From Coprinus comatus (taxonomy: Eukaryota > Basidiomycota > Agaricomycetes > Agaricales > Agaricaceae): a stretch of 64,000 nt of DNA. The number at the start of each line of letters is the position of its first letter. Position 1 is the stretch's first letter. Of this stretch, positions 12,201 through 23,824 are shown piece after piece. The notes under the pieces were generated by a model. The model made no database searches, was not told where the DNA came from, and worked only from the letters and a program-made list of their open reading frames with translations. Position numbers and translations under genes: made by a program. The DNA lies in NCBI GenBank assembly GCA_034638255.1, contig JAWPGT010000001.1:1550001-1614000 (forward strand), written 5' to 3'.

Positions 12201-12455
12201 TTGTGGAATGCTGGGTGGATGAGAGAGGACGCGACGGAACAAGTCACGCCACGGCTGATTAGTAATTACTGGTACGGCGCTTAGTGCTGATAATTATAGC
12301 GGAGGGGAGGCAAGAAGGTGGGGGCTCTGTGGCTGGGTCTATCTGCTTTCTGTTCTTGCCATTCATCCAGCAGCCACTGCTGTGTGCTGAACCCCTGCAG
12401 AAGAGCAATCAGTGGTATCAGACACCTTTCTTCACCTGACACTTGGCGTGAGAAC
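12201..12455. promoter_or_regulatory. Divergent promoter of the desaturase and Pal1 genes
   Basis: 255 bp between the two start codons. It contains pyrimidine-rich stretches close to the Pal1 start; no clear TATA element. Confidence 0.35.
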
Positions 12456-13823
12456 ATGGCTGCAGTTCACCCTCGTCTACGCTCCTCCTCTGACCCTTTC
12501 TCTGATCCTACTGCGAACAACCCCCATCGTCCTCCTCCCCCTCCCCCAAAGCACAGAATGCCCACTGCCGTCCCACGTGACATCCACGACATCACTGACG
12601 CAGTCCGCGACACCGTCACCGTCAAAGACCGCAACGATTCTAGTCCCCGTACAGGCACTCGCATGGGTCGCAGCCAGACTGCTGTGTAAGCACATCTTCT
12701 CCATCCTTTCCAATCTGCTCATTTTCCCAATAGTGTACCCACATCCACCTCTCCCTCCCATCCAACCACCCGCAGGTCCCACTCACAGGACTCAGGCAAC
12801 ATTGCTGAGAAGCCCAGGTCGTCTGGCAAGGCCCGCGGCAAGAAGACATCCCAACATGCAGATGTCATTGACAGGCTTGATTTCACAGGTGTCGGCCGTA
12901 TGTCTATATCTTGTCTTTTTCCACACAACGTTGTATTCCTAATCGATCATCCGACTTTCCTAGTCTTCCATCATGATGGGCCCTTTGATGCTTGTGCTCC
13001 TTCTCGCAACAAACAGCGCAACAAGGCCCCACTATATGCATGGGGCAATCCTCCCGATCCCGTTCGATATGGCGATTCCGCTTACCCCTCTGCACATGCA
13101 TATGCTGCTTTCTCCAACGATTACCCAGAACCTCCTAAGAAAAAGGTTGATGCAATAGCAGAGGCCTGGGGAATGCACGAACCAGAACCATACGAAGAAT
13201 TCTTTGCAGGCGGCGGTTCCACCCGTCCCGACGGAGACACCCCAAACAGCTCCATCTATAACGGCAGGGATTCACATAATGCATCGCGAGGTGGGGCCCC
13301 AAAACGAGGCAATAACGAAGGTCAACAACAACCCTCCAAAGACCGTCCTCGTGTCGCCCGCCGCTCCCTTGTTCCTCCTCCCCAACCAATATTTTTCACA
13401 GATGAAGACGAACCATCATCACCCCCTGCAACATCAACAGGTCTCCCGAAACGTCAGAAATCTCTCATGTACAGAATACGTAAGATGCGCGATTCTCCTA
13501 ATGTCCCGGTCGGACCAGAATATGAACTACCCTCAACCCCACATTCTCCCCCAGCGGATCAAGGTTCCCGGCCCACACACAAGTCCCAGAACTCCTTCCT
13601 GGGTCGTTTCGGCCCAAAGACACAACCACCACCACAATCAGAGCCCTTCTTGTTGGTTAATCCTCAGAATCACAATGAGAAGGACCTACCGCCACCCCCA
13701 CCAACAGCCTACCATGGTGAAGGCACTCAGGTTCCTTCTTCGCAAGAAGCCACCGGAAATGGGATTAAGCGGAAGACAAGCATTATGAAGAAAGTGGGGA
13801 AAGTTGTGCGCGGAACCAGGTGA
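12456..13823 (+). CDS. PAL1: Pal1-family cell morphology protein
   Basis: Three exons fit exactly: 12456-12685, 12776-12897 and 12964-13823 (1212 nt, 403 residues). The Pal1 signature is clear: VIDRLDFTGVG joined across the second intron to LFHHDGPFDACAPSRN, followed by KAPLYAWG. The first ~75 residues are Pro/Arg-rich. After the Pal1 core (about residues 95-160) the protein is disordered and Pro-rich, ending in a basic tail (KKVGKVVRGTR). In S. pombe Pal1 acts at the cell cortex in polarised growth, and S. cerevisiae relatives associate with endocytic sites. A cortical role here is inferred from family membership. Confidence 0.85.
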
Positions 13824-14252
13824 AACCGTACTCAACCATTTATACAGCAAACTACTCAGGTTTGATGGTTTTAGAATAATTCATCCCTTCATACCCTTTC
13901 CAAGTACTCCCATTTTTTTCGACGTTAGCAAATCTATGCATCCCGTATTATTTTTGGCCCCTAGTTTGTATATTCGTCCTCGAGGGATTTATCTGTCTTT
14001 CACCCACCTTTGGACTGGTGCTTTTTTCGTTCTCGTTCTCTTTTTCTCCCAGTATGCCCAGGTTCATGTGTCCTGTGATTTCACGCCAAGCAACGACAGT
14101 TGTAAAGTAAATAGGATGTATTGTACCAAGTTACCCCTACCTACCTGTGATTGTAAATACGTTTTTTCTTTCTTCTCGTTTTTGTCTCGTTTTCTGTAAT
14201 ATGGCGATCCCTGATTCACAATATAAAATGTGCCATCGTTATCTAGCTAACT
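13824..14252. other. Convergent 3' spacer between PAL1 and HIS7
   Basis: Both flanking genes end here. T-rich tracts on the plus strand (about 13915 and 14160) fit 3' processing regions. No gene seen. Confidence 0.45.
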
Positions 14253-15984
14253 CTATTGAGGAACACTGCGGACATTGATTTTGTTATCTCTAAGTGCATC
14301 CTTCACCTCCGAGATTTTAATCTCCTCTCTGTGGAAGATGCCAGCCGCCAAAGCAGCCTCGACGTCAGTGGCTTTGAATACGTCCACAAAGTGCTGTGCT
14401 GTGCCTGCGCCACTGCTTGCTACTACTGGGATCTTCACACTCCTTCTTACCAAATTGATCAAATCAAGGTCAAACCCTAAGCCAGTACCATCCCGATCAA
14501 TACTGTTGACTAGAATCTCACCAGCCCCTAGTTCCTCAACACCTTTGGCGAGTTGAACGACAGAGAGTGGTCTATTTACACGACCCCCGGAAACCGTACA
14601 TTGATACCACCATGCCTTTCCTCTTTCCTTTTCCGGTCCATCAGGCTTGCCAAAGATGAGTTCAGACTTGTAAGGGCCATCATAAGTCTCGGGATCAACA
14701 TAGGCACGACGCGGGTCAATGGAAACAACTACAGCTTGGCGTCCGTAGCCGTGAGCTATCGTTTCGATCGCACCACTGCCTTTTTCTCCAGTTGCTAGCA
14801 ACCTTTCAACCGCATAAACCGCTTCGGATCCAATGCTGACTTTATCAGCTCCAGCACGGAAATAGGCACCTGCTACTTCTAGTGCGGGACGCTTCGTACC
14901 ATCAGGATCAACGGTATCTTTAATTCCACCTCCGATTGTAAGTGGCACAAAAATTTCTTCTGCAGCTGCACGTACAACTGCAAGCATGGGTTGATCTTGA
15001 AGTGGAGAGTGACGGAATGAAGTAATATTGAGAAGGCATAGCTCGTCTGCGCCTGCACTGTAATATTTTGCTGCTAATGCGACTGGTTTGCCGAGATTAC
15101 GAACTGCACCAGCAGTTTGGGCTGTAAGATTTGATGAAATTGATTTTTCACGAACATCGTATTGATCGCCTTTAGTTACTACCAAATCGCCTTGATCGTT
15201 TGCTCGAACATCCATACATGCGACTATACGTTTCGTAAATCGGTGTTCCAGTCGAGGGATTATTGGAGCGGGTACCGTAGCAGGGGCGTGAGTATGTGCT
15301 GATTCGGGTTTTCGGAGCCATTGGTCTAGAAGCTGAAGGCCTGCAACACCGGATTTTTCGGGATGGAATTGAGTTGCGAAGACATTGCCTTTACGAGCAG
15401 AAGAAACGAAAAGTTCATTTCCATATTGTGTGGTCGTATACGCCCATGACATCGCTTCCGGATGATTTACTGGATCATATTTCGCACAATATGAATGAAC
15501 GAAGTAATAATAGGATGATTCCTTTATTCCTTCCGAGTCATCTTGTGTTCTGAGATCAGCTGTATTCCAACCCATGTGAGGAACAGATTTGTCGGTATTG
15601 TCAAAGCAAGAGATTCGGCAGGGTATTATTCCCAATCCTTTGCATGAAGCTTCCTCGGATGACTGGAAAAGAACTTGCATTCCGATGCAGATACCGAAAT
15701 ATGGCCGTCCGGATTTAATGTATTGACGTAAAGGTTCCAAAAGACCACGAGTTGTCAAATGTTCAATGGCAGTTTGAAAAGCACCGACACCAGGAAAAAC
15801 GAGGCTCTAGAAATATATGAGATTGATGTCCGTATTGAATTCTATAATAAAAAAAACGAACAGTAGCTTTTTCGAAATCTTCTGGTTTTTGAATCCATGT
15901 GAACGAGTGGCCTAGTTTTGTGATTGAATTTGCCAAACTCTGGACATTTCCAGCCCCATAATCATCGAGAAGGTAGAGGCCCAT
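14253..15984 (-). CDS. HIS7: Imidazole glycerol phosphate synthase, bifunctional HisHF
   Basis: Histidine biosynthesis enzyme with a glutamine amidotransferase domain fused to the cyclase. Two exons: 15984-15862 and 15806-14253. Start ATG 15984 gives MGLYLLDDYGAGNVQSLANS; the frame is open upstream but has no ATG. The intron starts with the uncommon donor GTTCGT. The glutaminase half (about residues 1-210) shows FPGVGAF, the catalytic Cys in GICIGMQ, and the His/Glu of the triad in QFHPEKSG. The cyclase half shows VACMDVR, LLNITSF, LTIGGGIKD, DRDGTG and ASSGAGTAQHF. Total 558 residues, close to yeast His7 (552). It is transcribed away from SER3 across a shared 171-bp promoter. Confidence 0.95.
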
Positions 15985-16155
15985 GGATGAGTTTAATGAG
16001 AGATGAGTCAACGGAGATGGCGGCCCGAGAAGAAAAAGATATTCGTCCCTCTGACGTGCTTTTCCCTTTCTGTCAACAAATCCGAATTCGTATTTTTCCT
16101 ATAAATCCGAACGTTTTTTGATTTTATTTTTCATTCCTCATCTCTGCCCACAACC
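15985..16155. promoter_or_regulatory. Bidirectional HIS7/SER3 promoter with a TGAGTCA site
   Basis: 171 bp separate the two ATGs. TGAGTCA, the palindromic core bound by Gcn4/CPC1-type bZIP activators, lies at 16004-16010. A T-rich stretch with CCTATAAAT precedes SER3 (around 16095-16125). General amino acid control of both genes is an inference. Confidence 0.5.
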
Positions 16156-17601
16156 ATGTCTGCCCCAATAAACATCCATTCAGTCGCCGCATCTCCTCCT
16201 ACAGGCTCTATTCATGATCATTTCCGTTCCTTACAACGCAAGGAATCTATAAACCTAATCCGACAACCCAGAATTCTACATCCTATAGAAAACGAGGATA
16301 TCCGACTTCTAATCATCGAAAACATCAGCCAGGAAGCTGTCAGAGGCTTCCGAGCTGAAGGATATCATGTTGATCATTTCACCAGAGCTTTCTCTGAAGA
16401 CGAGCTCGTAGAAAAGATCGGTCAATATCATGCCATTGGTATTCGTAGCAAGACTAAAATCACAGAGCGTGTTCTGAAAGCTGCATCGAAAGTGAGTTGG
16501 ATATATTATACCCCTGACATTATTACTATCAGGTACTGATCCATGCATGTATTCCAGCTTCTTGTCATCGGATGTTTCTGTATCGGAACAAATCAAGTTG
16601 ATCTTCAGGCAGCTGCTTCAGCTGGTATCCCTGTCTTCAATTCTCCCTTCTCCAATTCTCGTTCCGTTGCCGAACTCGTTATGTCTGAGCTCGTTGCTCT
16701 TTCTCGTCAATATTTCGAACGTGGTTTCGAAATGCGCAATGGTATCTGGAATAAACAATCCAAGAATTGCTGGGAAGTTCGTGGAAAAACCCTCGGTATC
16801 GTTGGATATGGACACATTGGAGCTCAACTTTCCGTTCTTGCCGAAGCCTTTGGCATTCGTGTCCTCTTTTACGACGTTATGAATATCATGCCTCTCGGTT
16901 CAGCTCTCCAACTCGAGAGTTTGGAATCTTTACTCTCTAAATCCGACTTTGTGTCTCTTCATGTCCCTGAACTTCCAGAAACTATCAACATGATCTCCAA
17001 AGATCAACTCAGTCAGATGAAGAAAGGTTCTTACCTCATTAACAACGCTCGCGGTCGAGTTGTTGATATCCCAGCTTTAATTGAAGCTCTCGAGTCGAAA
17101 CATATCGCTGGTGCAGCCCTTGACGTTTTCCCCGTTGAACCAGGCGCTAATGGTGACCCATTCAATGATCAACTTAACTCTTGGGCTACTCATCTTCGTG
17201 CCCTTCCAAATGTCATTCTCACTCCCCATATCGGTGGGTCGACTGAAGAAGCCCAACGGATGATTGGAGAGGAAGTTTCCCTAGCTCTTTCTCGCTATCT
17301 CAACTATGGTTCGACGATCTCGGCTGTCAATTTCCCCGAAGTCGATCTACGTGCTATCACTGCGGAGCAAGGCACACAAATTCGTATCTGCCATGTGCAT
17401 AAGAATCAGCCTGGTGTACTCAAGCAGGTTAACGACGCGTTATTGTCGCCTTACAACGTCGAGAAGCAATATTCGGACTCAAAGGGCGATGTGGCGTACC
17501 TCATGGCGGATATTGCAGACGTTAGTCCTGCGGACATCAATAGACTCAGAGAGAGGATTAATGGTACTAATGCCAATATCATCACTCGTCTCCTTGCCTA
17601 A
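16156..17601 (+). CDS. SER3: D-3-phosphoglycerate dehydrogenase
   Basis: First step of serine synthesis: NAD-dependent oxidation of 3-phosphoglycerate. Two exons, 16156-16491 and 16558-17601, give 459 residues (yeast Ser3 is 469). The substrate domain includes IGIRSKTKIT and, after the intron, IGTNQVDLQAAASAGIPVFN. The NAD fold shows GIVGYGHIGAQLS. Catalytic residues are visible as the Arg in SRSVAELV-type context, Glu in DVFPVEP and His in LTPHIGGSTEEAQ. An ACT domain closes the protein (HVHKNQPGVLKQVNDALL), as expected for the type with regulatory serine binding. ATG 16156 follows CAACC, a good start context. Confidence 0.95.
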
Positions 17602-17874
17602 AGTAAAGCAACCCAAAGAATCCGAAATGGACGGTTTAAGTATCTGTTACCCACTGTACAGTAATCATTGTATCTTTTGATTTAGCAGGTTGTCACTCAA
17701 CTGACAGTCTCACCACCCATTCAACTGGTTAATTAGTCTAATATCTTGCCATAAAAGTAGTAGGATTAGTTGTATTTGTACAGTAGGAAAAACATTATGC
17801 ATTCAACAGCACACAACGAGTCCATCCATTCAATAAAAGCACAGGTAAAGCAAGAACAAGTAATGGTACAGTGA

Positions 17875-19204
17875 TCACGTTTCCTCTTCTGGGTCTCCTA
17901 TACCACTCTCAAGAATGGCGAAGTGTGTCTCCATCTCCGGTAAACAGGGCGAATCATATATCTTACAAGTACGTGTATTTCCGCGGGCCTTCTTCAGCTG
18001 CAATCTAGAAAGAGCCCGTCAGAAAAAAGTTGAGAGAAGTACTACCATAGCAGCAGTTTGCCTACCTTGTTGTTGAAGCATGCGCCATAATATTACCTCC
18101 AATGGGTTTCTTCTCATTACCAGCGTAAGGTCCAGCAGCAGCATCTGGGTTGGACATGACTTGATTTGTTACAACAACAGCGATCCCATACTGCAAATGA
18201 ATGAGTTGCTGGTATTTGTAGAAAGAAGAAAAGGGATTAATTTACCTCATCTGCTAATCGTTGTAGCGTTCGTAAAAACTTTCCGAGGTGATTCTGACGG
18301 GAAGAAAGTTCTCCACGTCCGCTAAAATCTGACCGATATAACGCTGTGCAAGAGTCGACAATCAGAAGGCAGAATCTGTGATGATCGTATTTTCAATATA
18401 TTTAGTTCGATGCTAGGCACATTGTAGATCCTCACCTTGATTCTGACATGAGAGCGCTGGCATTTGTTAAAAGAGCTTGTTGATGATCGGCGTTGTATGC
18501 ACGAGCATATGCGATGTTATCCAAGACTTCCTGACCATTAAGACCGTAACGCTCTGCGACAGCAAGCATACGGACAGGACGGAAAGTTCCTTCCGTGTCG
18601 ATGTAGAGACATTTACCCTCTCCACCACCCATATCAACGGGAAGCTGGCATGTGACAGCAAGCGTGTGGCATAATTGGGATTTGCCTGTTCTAAATTCAC
18701 CAAATAATTCGGTAATGGCTCCCGTTTCAATTCCACCTATAGGCAGAAGTATTAGGCTATACCAACAAAGAACGGTCAATGCAAACGAACCGCCAAGAAG
18801 AGCATCGAGTTGTTTGGAACCTGTCGTTATATGCACTAATTCCGAACGACGAGCGTGCACTTCTGTAGCGCTTTGGAATCCGAGGGGCACGATTTTTTGA
18901 GCTAAACTCATTCGAGGATGACAAATGGACTGGATAAATAGCTGGGCGGAATGAATGTACCGGTATGCTTACCTTCTTCTAGAATCTTGTCAGCTTTTTG
19001 GTCAGAGATGCCTTTGATGGCTACTAGGTTTTTTTTCGGTGTAAAAGCGACTGCTTCGACGGTGTGTAGACCGGCAGAGGTGAGTTTCTTGATATCATTA
19101 GGGTGAATGCCGGCTTCTTGGAGCTTCGAAACGAGAAGAGGTCCTGTTATCTGGTACTGTTCTTCTTCTCCTTCAGGAACTTGTGACGCTGAAGGCTGGG
19201 ACAT
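17875..19204 (-). CDS. RAD51: DNA repair recombinase Rad51
   Basis: ATP-dependent strand-exchange recombinase. Start ATG 19204 ([18 protein letters not shown]), stop TGA 17877-17875, with several short introns. The N-terminal helix-hairpin-helix domain reads [20 protein letters not shown] and [12 protein letters not shown]. The core has Walker [10 protein letters not shown] (Ser where most Rad51 have Thr), [18 protein letters not shown], Walker [13 protein letters not shown], the L1-side [13 protein letters not shown], the L2-side [17 protein letters not shown] and [11 protein letters not shown]. One intron uses GTTCGT as donor, just after LLGG. The protein has the classical length (~340 residues). 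It is divergent from the Ima1-like gene. Confidence 0.93.
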
Positions 19205-19629
19205 GCTGCTGTGGGTATGAAGAAGAACCTGTAGGCGGACTTGGTTAGTGAGCAATGAAACGAGGCGATATTTCCCACGTGCATTAACGCGACCGCGCCA
19301 TATCACATGACCATGATGGACCCTGTCACATGCTTTGAACCAAGTATGGGCTGACGGCTGGTTTCGACGGTTGGAAGAAGGTTAGAAGAGTGTAAAAATG
19401 AGAGAAGAGGCAAGTGAAATTAAATATCGTGCGTCATCGAAAAAGAAAGCGAGAAAAAATAGAAATAGAGTTGGATTCGCAGTTTGATGTACCCCTAACC
19501 TTAAGGACTTGAACTATTTTGGATCACATCACTTGCGCCGCCAGTCAGACTCTGCCAACACTGGCTGGTAACACACATCACCTCGACATACGACGGTGAC
19601 GGGTGGACGGCTCTCTCTGAACCATATCC
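19205..19629. promoter_or_regulatory. Divergent promoter of RAD51 and the Ima1-like gene
   Basis: 425 bp between start codons. No Mlu1-type ACGCGT element was seen in the spacer itself. A GCGAC-containing stretch lies near the RAD51 start. Otherwise no recognisable element. Confidence 0.3.
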
Positions 19630-21738
19630 ATGTCCCAGATCTTCAAACGACAAAGCGCTATCGTCTGCTTCTTCTGCCAATCACCTGTCGCTCCACACCC
19701 TCCAAATCCCCGGGCGTTCAGATGTCCTAACTGTAAATGTTTAAACCAATATGACGGCCATGGAGAGATTGTGTCTGATGAACCAGCCATGCATGACGAG
19801 GAACTAAACAGACGGTCCTTCGCAAGACGAGGTAAATGTGACATCAACGATGATTGGTTATTTGCAGCGTATACTTATTTTGCATTAGCATCGGTAAGAA
19901 AGGATCGATTTCCAACAACTTACGGGCCTGGTCCATTCTGCCACACGTGCCAAACAAACCAGATGCTGATCATAAACCTATTATCATCATACCTTCCGCC
20001 ACCAGAGGTATGTCCCACCTCCAACACTTTCCCAAAGCTGTCCCATCTCATACCAGTCCTTCAGAGTCCAGATTATGACCAGCGTCTACAAGATTTACCA
20101 CAATATCGTGAATCTCTGCATTCGCGCTACCCCCCTGTATGCGAGAACTGTGCACCTGGTGTCGAGGAAGAGATTCGGCAGAAGGATCATATGGCGAGAA
20201 CACAAGCCTTAGGAGGATGGCTTCAGGATACCAGAGGTAGGGAGAAGGAACGAAGAGTGCCAGAGGCTGTTGTAGAGGAGGGGATTAGCTCTGAAACGTT
20301 ACTGTGGAGAGTTCGGGGTGGGCTGTGGGGCTTCTCATTGGTTATATCATGCATCTTCAATTTCTCTGGTGCGTATTTTGGCTTTATCCTGACTTGTTTT
20401 TTCACTGGAGCTTGCTTTAGCTGCATTTGGATACCGACCGTTTTATTTTCTCAACCTGTTACAACCAGTGTTTCCAATATTTGTTTTGTCTTCCATCCTA
20501 TGGGTTACATGGGACCCAACCTATTCTTCCTTCAAAAAAGAGAAAAGACAAGGGCGAGATGTTCGTGTGCTAGGAAAGAAGGAATATATTGTAAGCTCTA
20601 TGCCGTCTCTACAACAAACTATTCCAACCAATCTCCAGTTCTTCCAGACGGCCGCTTGGAGTGCTAGGCTAATAACGAGCATTTTGCTATGGATAAACTG
20701 GTACAGTCCACAAACAGACTACCTCCAAGTACACAATACATCTTCCAATTTTGCACGCATATATTTCACCACGGTCACCATAATAGAGTTTTCTGTACGT
20801 ACCAAAACAACCTAACATCAACATCTTCTAAACTGCCACTACCATAGGTACAAGTTCTATCAATATCCTACCTTAGTCTCAAACATCCTCCCGCAGTAAG
20901 GCTAATAGAAACCCAAACACATCGTTTTCCTTCGCGTGCAGGTTCACCTCATGCCAACGGCCCAGGAAGCAGAGGTGCAACACCATCACCATCACCATCA
21001 CCTTTCCATCTACCATTCCATCTTAAATCCCCAAGAAGTAGTTCGGCTCCTGTATCTCGTCAAGTTTCACTTCCACGACCATCAAGAACTCCAGAATCTG
21101 ATCTGCTAGCTTCCCTTTCACTCTCTTCCAAACCGATTATTACTACTCCTAAAAGTCCTGTTTTCGGATTAACTTCTTTCTTGCCTCAAACGAACCAGAA
21201 TCCCGATGGTGAAAACGGATATGATGATGAAGATGACGATATGGAGGAAGAGAACGATACAGATTCAATGGATTGGACATCAACTGATTCCCGTTTCGTA
21301 AAACCATCATCATCATCATCATCTCATAAACGTACACAAAAGCAAAAACAAAAAACAAAGCCACCAACAAACGATAACATTTGGCTACGTCCTCAACGTT
21401 TTTTTGCTCCAGAAACCCCTACGGGTTTAGAAGGATTATTCGCAAATACAAAATTGGATGATGATACTGTTATGGAAGATGGTACTCGACAAAATGTTAC
21501 TTGGGGCTTGTTTATGAGAAGACATTGGAGACAATGGTGGTGGATGTATGTATGTGTAATAGGTCCACTGGTTGTTGCGGTTTGGTTGAGAAGATTGGGG
21601 TACTTAAATATTTCCAGTCTCTTTACCAGAAGGATTGAAACTTCTATGGTGGATAGTTCACCAATATCAGTCATTGTTAAAGTTCCTACTAGTCCCAGTC
21701 TTAGTCCTAGTGTAAGTGTTAGTGATTATGTAGTTTAA
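19630..21738 (+). CDS. IMA1: Ima1/Samp1-like inner nuclear membrane protein
   Basis: The N-terminal Ima1 domain has paired Cys motifs: CFFCQSP, CPNCKCLNQYDGHGE, FCHTCQTNQ and PPVCENCAP. Intron 1 joins RR to ASVRKDRFPTTYGPGP; intron 2 joins LPPPE to SPDYDQRL. Hydrophobic segments follow (LWGFSLVISCIFNF; FYFLNLLQPVFPIFVLSSIL; ARLITSILLWINW), then a long Ser/Pro/Asp-rich loop, then FFAPETPTGLEGLF and a last membrane helix (WWWMYVCVIGPLVVAVW) near the C-terminus. This architecture matches fungal Ima1 and animal TMEM201/Samp1, which link heterochromatin or the spindle pole to the nuclear envelope. About five introns; splice sites in the middle are less certain. Confidence 0.8.
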
Positions 21739-22330
21739 TTCATTTTTAGTTTACCACATCTCAAATTCTCCGATAGCACACACAAATAAACTTGTGCAAG
21801 AACCTTCTCTCGCTCTAAATCTGATTTGCCATTGATGTATATATTTTCAGGGAACAAAGGGGAAGACGAATTTTCAAAAATTGCAAGGGAAAGACGGTAA
21901 CAATAAAGAGGCTAATAAGGTATGAGGTGAAAACAAAGTCGTCCTTCTTTGTATTTGCTAGAAGCGTTGAGCACCACAGTAAGAGACACTAAGCATGAAG
22001 GTAACCTTGTACTAGTACTTATTCAGTTTTTTTTTTGTGAATTCGTGTCATCAAAAGGATTTCCACAGGCGGTAAAAAAAACCCCATTAAACAGTGAATG
22101 CTCCCTAAGACACAAAAAGGAGAGATAATAATCTTGCACACACAAGATAACAAGAAAATATGACAAGAAAAAAAATATATGAGGTATAGGTTGCCGAAAT
22201 AAACCAGCGGCAGTGAGGAGGATTTATACGCGAGCTAGTAATAACAAGCGGGATGGCGGAAGGGGTAGTAGGTGGTGGGAATCAAGGGTGGTAAATGCTG
22301 TAACTATCAAAAAATGGGCTCCAAAAACAT
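21739..22330. other. Convergent 3' spacer
   Basis: Region between two converging genes. It contains AT-rich sequence with an A-rich tract near 22160-22175 and a T run near 22028. No gene seen. Confidence 0.4.
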
Positions 22331-23422
22331 CTAATATCTAGAGCCTTGGTATCCATACCCACCAGCCTGATGGTGCAGTGGGACGCCAGCATTATAGTTA
22401 TTGTAGCCCATTCCTGCACCATATCCGATTTCGCCCATAGGAGGCTGAGGGCTTGGTCCCCGTGCTAAATCCGCATATCCACCAACAGTGTTAGTACCAG
22501 CGGTGAAGTCATGATCAGGGATAGGTTGCAAATTTGCTGTTCCATGGTTAGGATTGGCAGCATGACCATGGGCAGATGCAGAATGGAAGGATGAAGCATT
22601 TGAAGGTGCCCTCCTGTGTGCTGGTACGATCCCGTCATCCCTGTCATCGGTTGGTTGCCAGTCGATCGGTTGCAAACGCTCGTCAAATTTGGATGATCGG
22701 CCAAGCTTCCATTTCCTGAAGATTGTCCAGACAATAGCAATGCCACCAATGCATGAAGCGATAATAATAATAACCATGAGGGTCATACTCTTTGTTCGAG
22801 CGGCGCCAGTGACCTCAGGGAAGGCTGATGCTGTGGAAGCCGCATTCTGCGTGGCAGTTCGGGTGACGGTAGACTTGGGCGGGACAGAAGCGGCTAAGGT
22901 ATTCGCTGTATCCGAGGTCTGTGGGGGAGGAGTAGGGGTGGAGGTAGTGGAAGTGGAAGTGGTCTCGCTGGACGTGGTACTCGTTTCTGTTGTCGTCGTC
23001 AAAGTACCAGAGGAGGTGTTGGATCCTGTGATGCCCTAAAATATGAAATAAATAAATGATAAAATTGGTAGTGTTATAAAGGCACTTACCCCGATAATGC
23101 CGCCAAGCAGACCACCGGTGGTGCTAGTAGTGGCAGAAGTTGCTGTAGTGGTACCAGAAGTAGCGCTTGTAACCGTTGTTGATGTAGTAACAGTACTTCC
23201 AGCCGCCGACGTCGCCGAGGAAGTGGCTGGAGGGATGGATGCAGTATTGGAGCCTTGTTGATCTGCTGGGTCGTCTGCGGCACCAATGGGGGGGAACTGG
23301 GGAGCCCTCTTCTTTATGAATCTCTTCAAATTGACATGGTCCCTGCGAACTGGTTGAAACTCGCCCGCATGGACGGCCGAGACAGTGAGAGCGAGAGCGA
23401 GATAGGCGAACAGCAGGCGCAT
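22331..23422 (-). CDS. Ser/Thr-rich single-pass plasma membrane protein
   Basis: Start ATG 23422 gives a signal peptide (MRLLFAYLALALTVSAVHA). One intron near 23040-23090 joins GGLLGGIIG to GITGSNTSSGT. The ectodomain is almost entirely Ser/Thr/Ala, as in heavily O-mannosylated stalks. A membrane helix (TLMVIIIIASCIGGIAIVW) is followed by FRKWKLGRSSKFDERLQPID and a Gly/Tyr/His-rich cytoplasmic tail ending YQGSRY. The layout resembles Mid2/Wsc-type cell-wall stress sensors, but there is no Cys-rich WSC domain, so a sensor role is inference only. Confidence 0.7.
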
Positions 23423-23824
23423 TGCGTAAGCTGAGTGGACGAGTTGGGCGTTGAAAAGAGAGTGTCTATAGCGTCGAGGACCAGCCAAGCGTGAGGTAGT
23501 CGTGGAACAAGGACAAGTGATGGCCCGTCTTTCATCAGCCACCAAAGCAACACAAACCACGCGGTTACTCACGGTTTAACGTTCAATCACGACAGTCGCA
23601 ACACTCAAAGTCTTCTAAATCACCGTTGGTGTTCAGCCTCTTCACCTCCATTGTCAAGGGGACTTGCTCGTTTCCCACGCTCTCCATTCATATCAGAATT
23701 GTGAAAAAACTAGCTGTGCTAACAACATCCGTAAAGAAAAAATAGTCCGGACAAAATTTAAAATAGGAGTCCTTGACAGGAGAAAGAAAACATAATGTTC
23801 GTCACTTTGGGGTATCCTACGACC

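Noticed and set aside
12201..12242. Longer desaturase N-terminus starting at 12242
   Set aside because: The first codon is TTG; ATG 12200 is the first usable start and leaves a complete cytochrome b5 domain.
15985..16011. Longer HIS7 N-terminus beginning MTHLSLNSS
   Set aside because: The first codon is TTG, not ATG; the ATG at 15984 gives the normal amidotransferase N-terminus.
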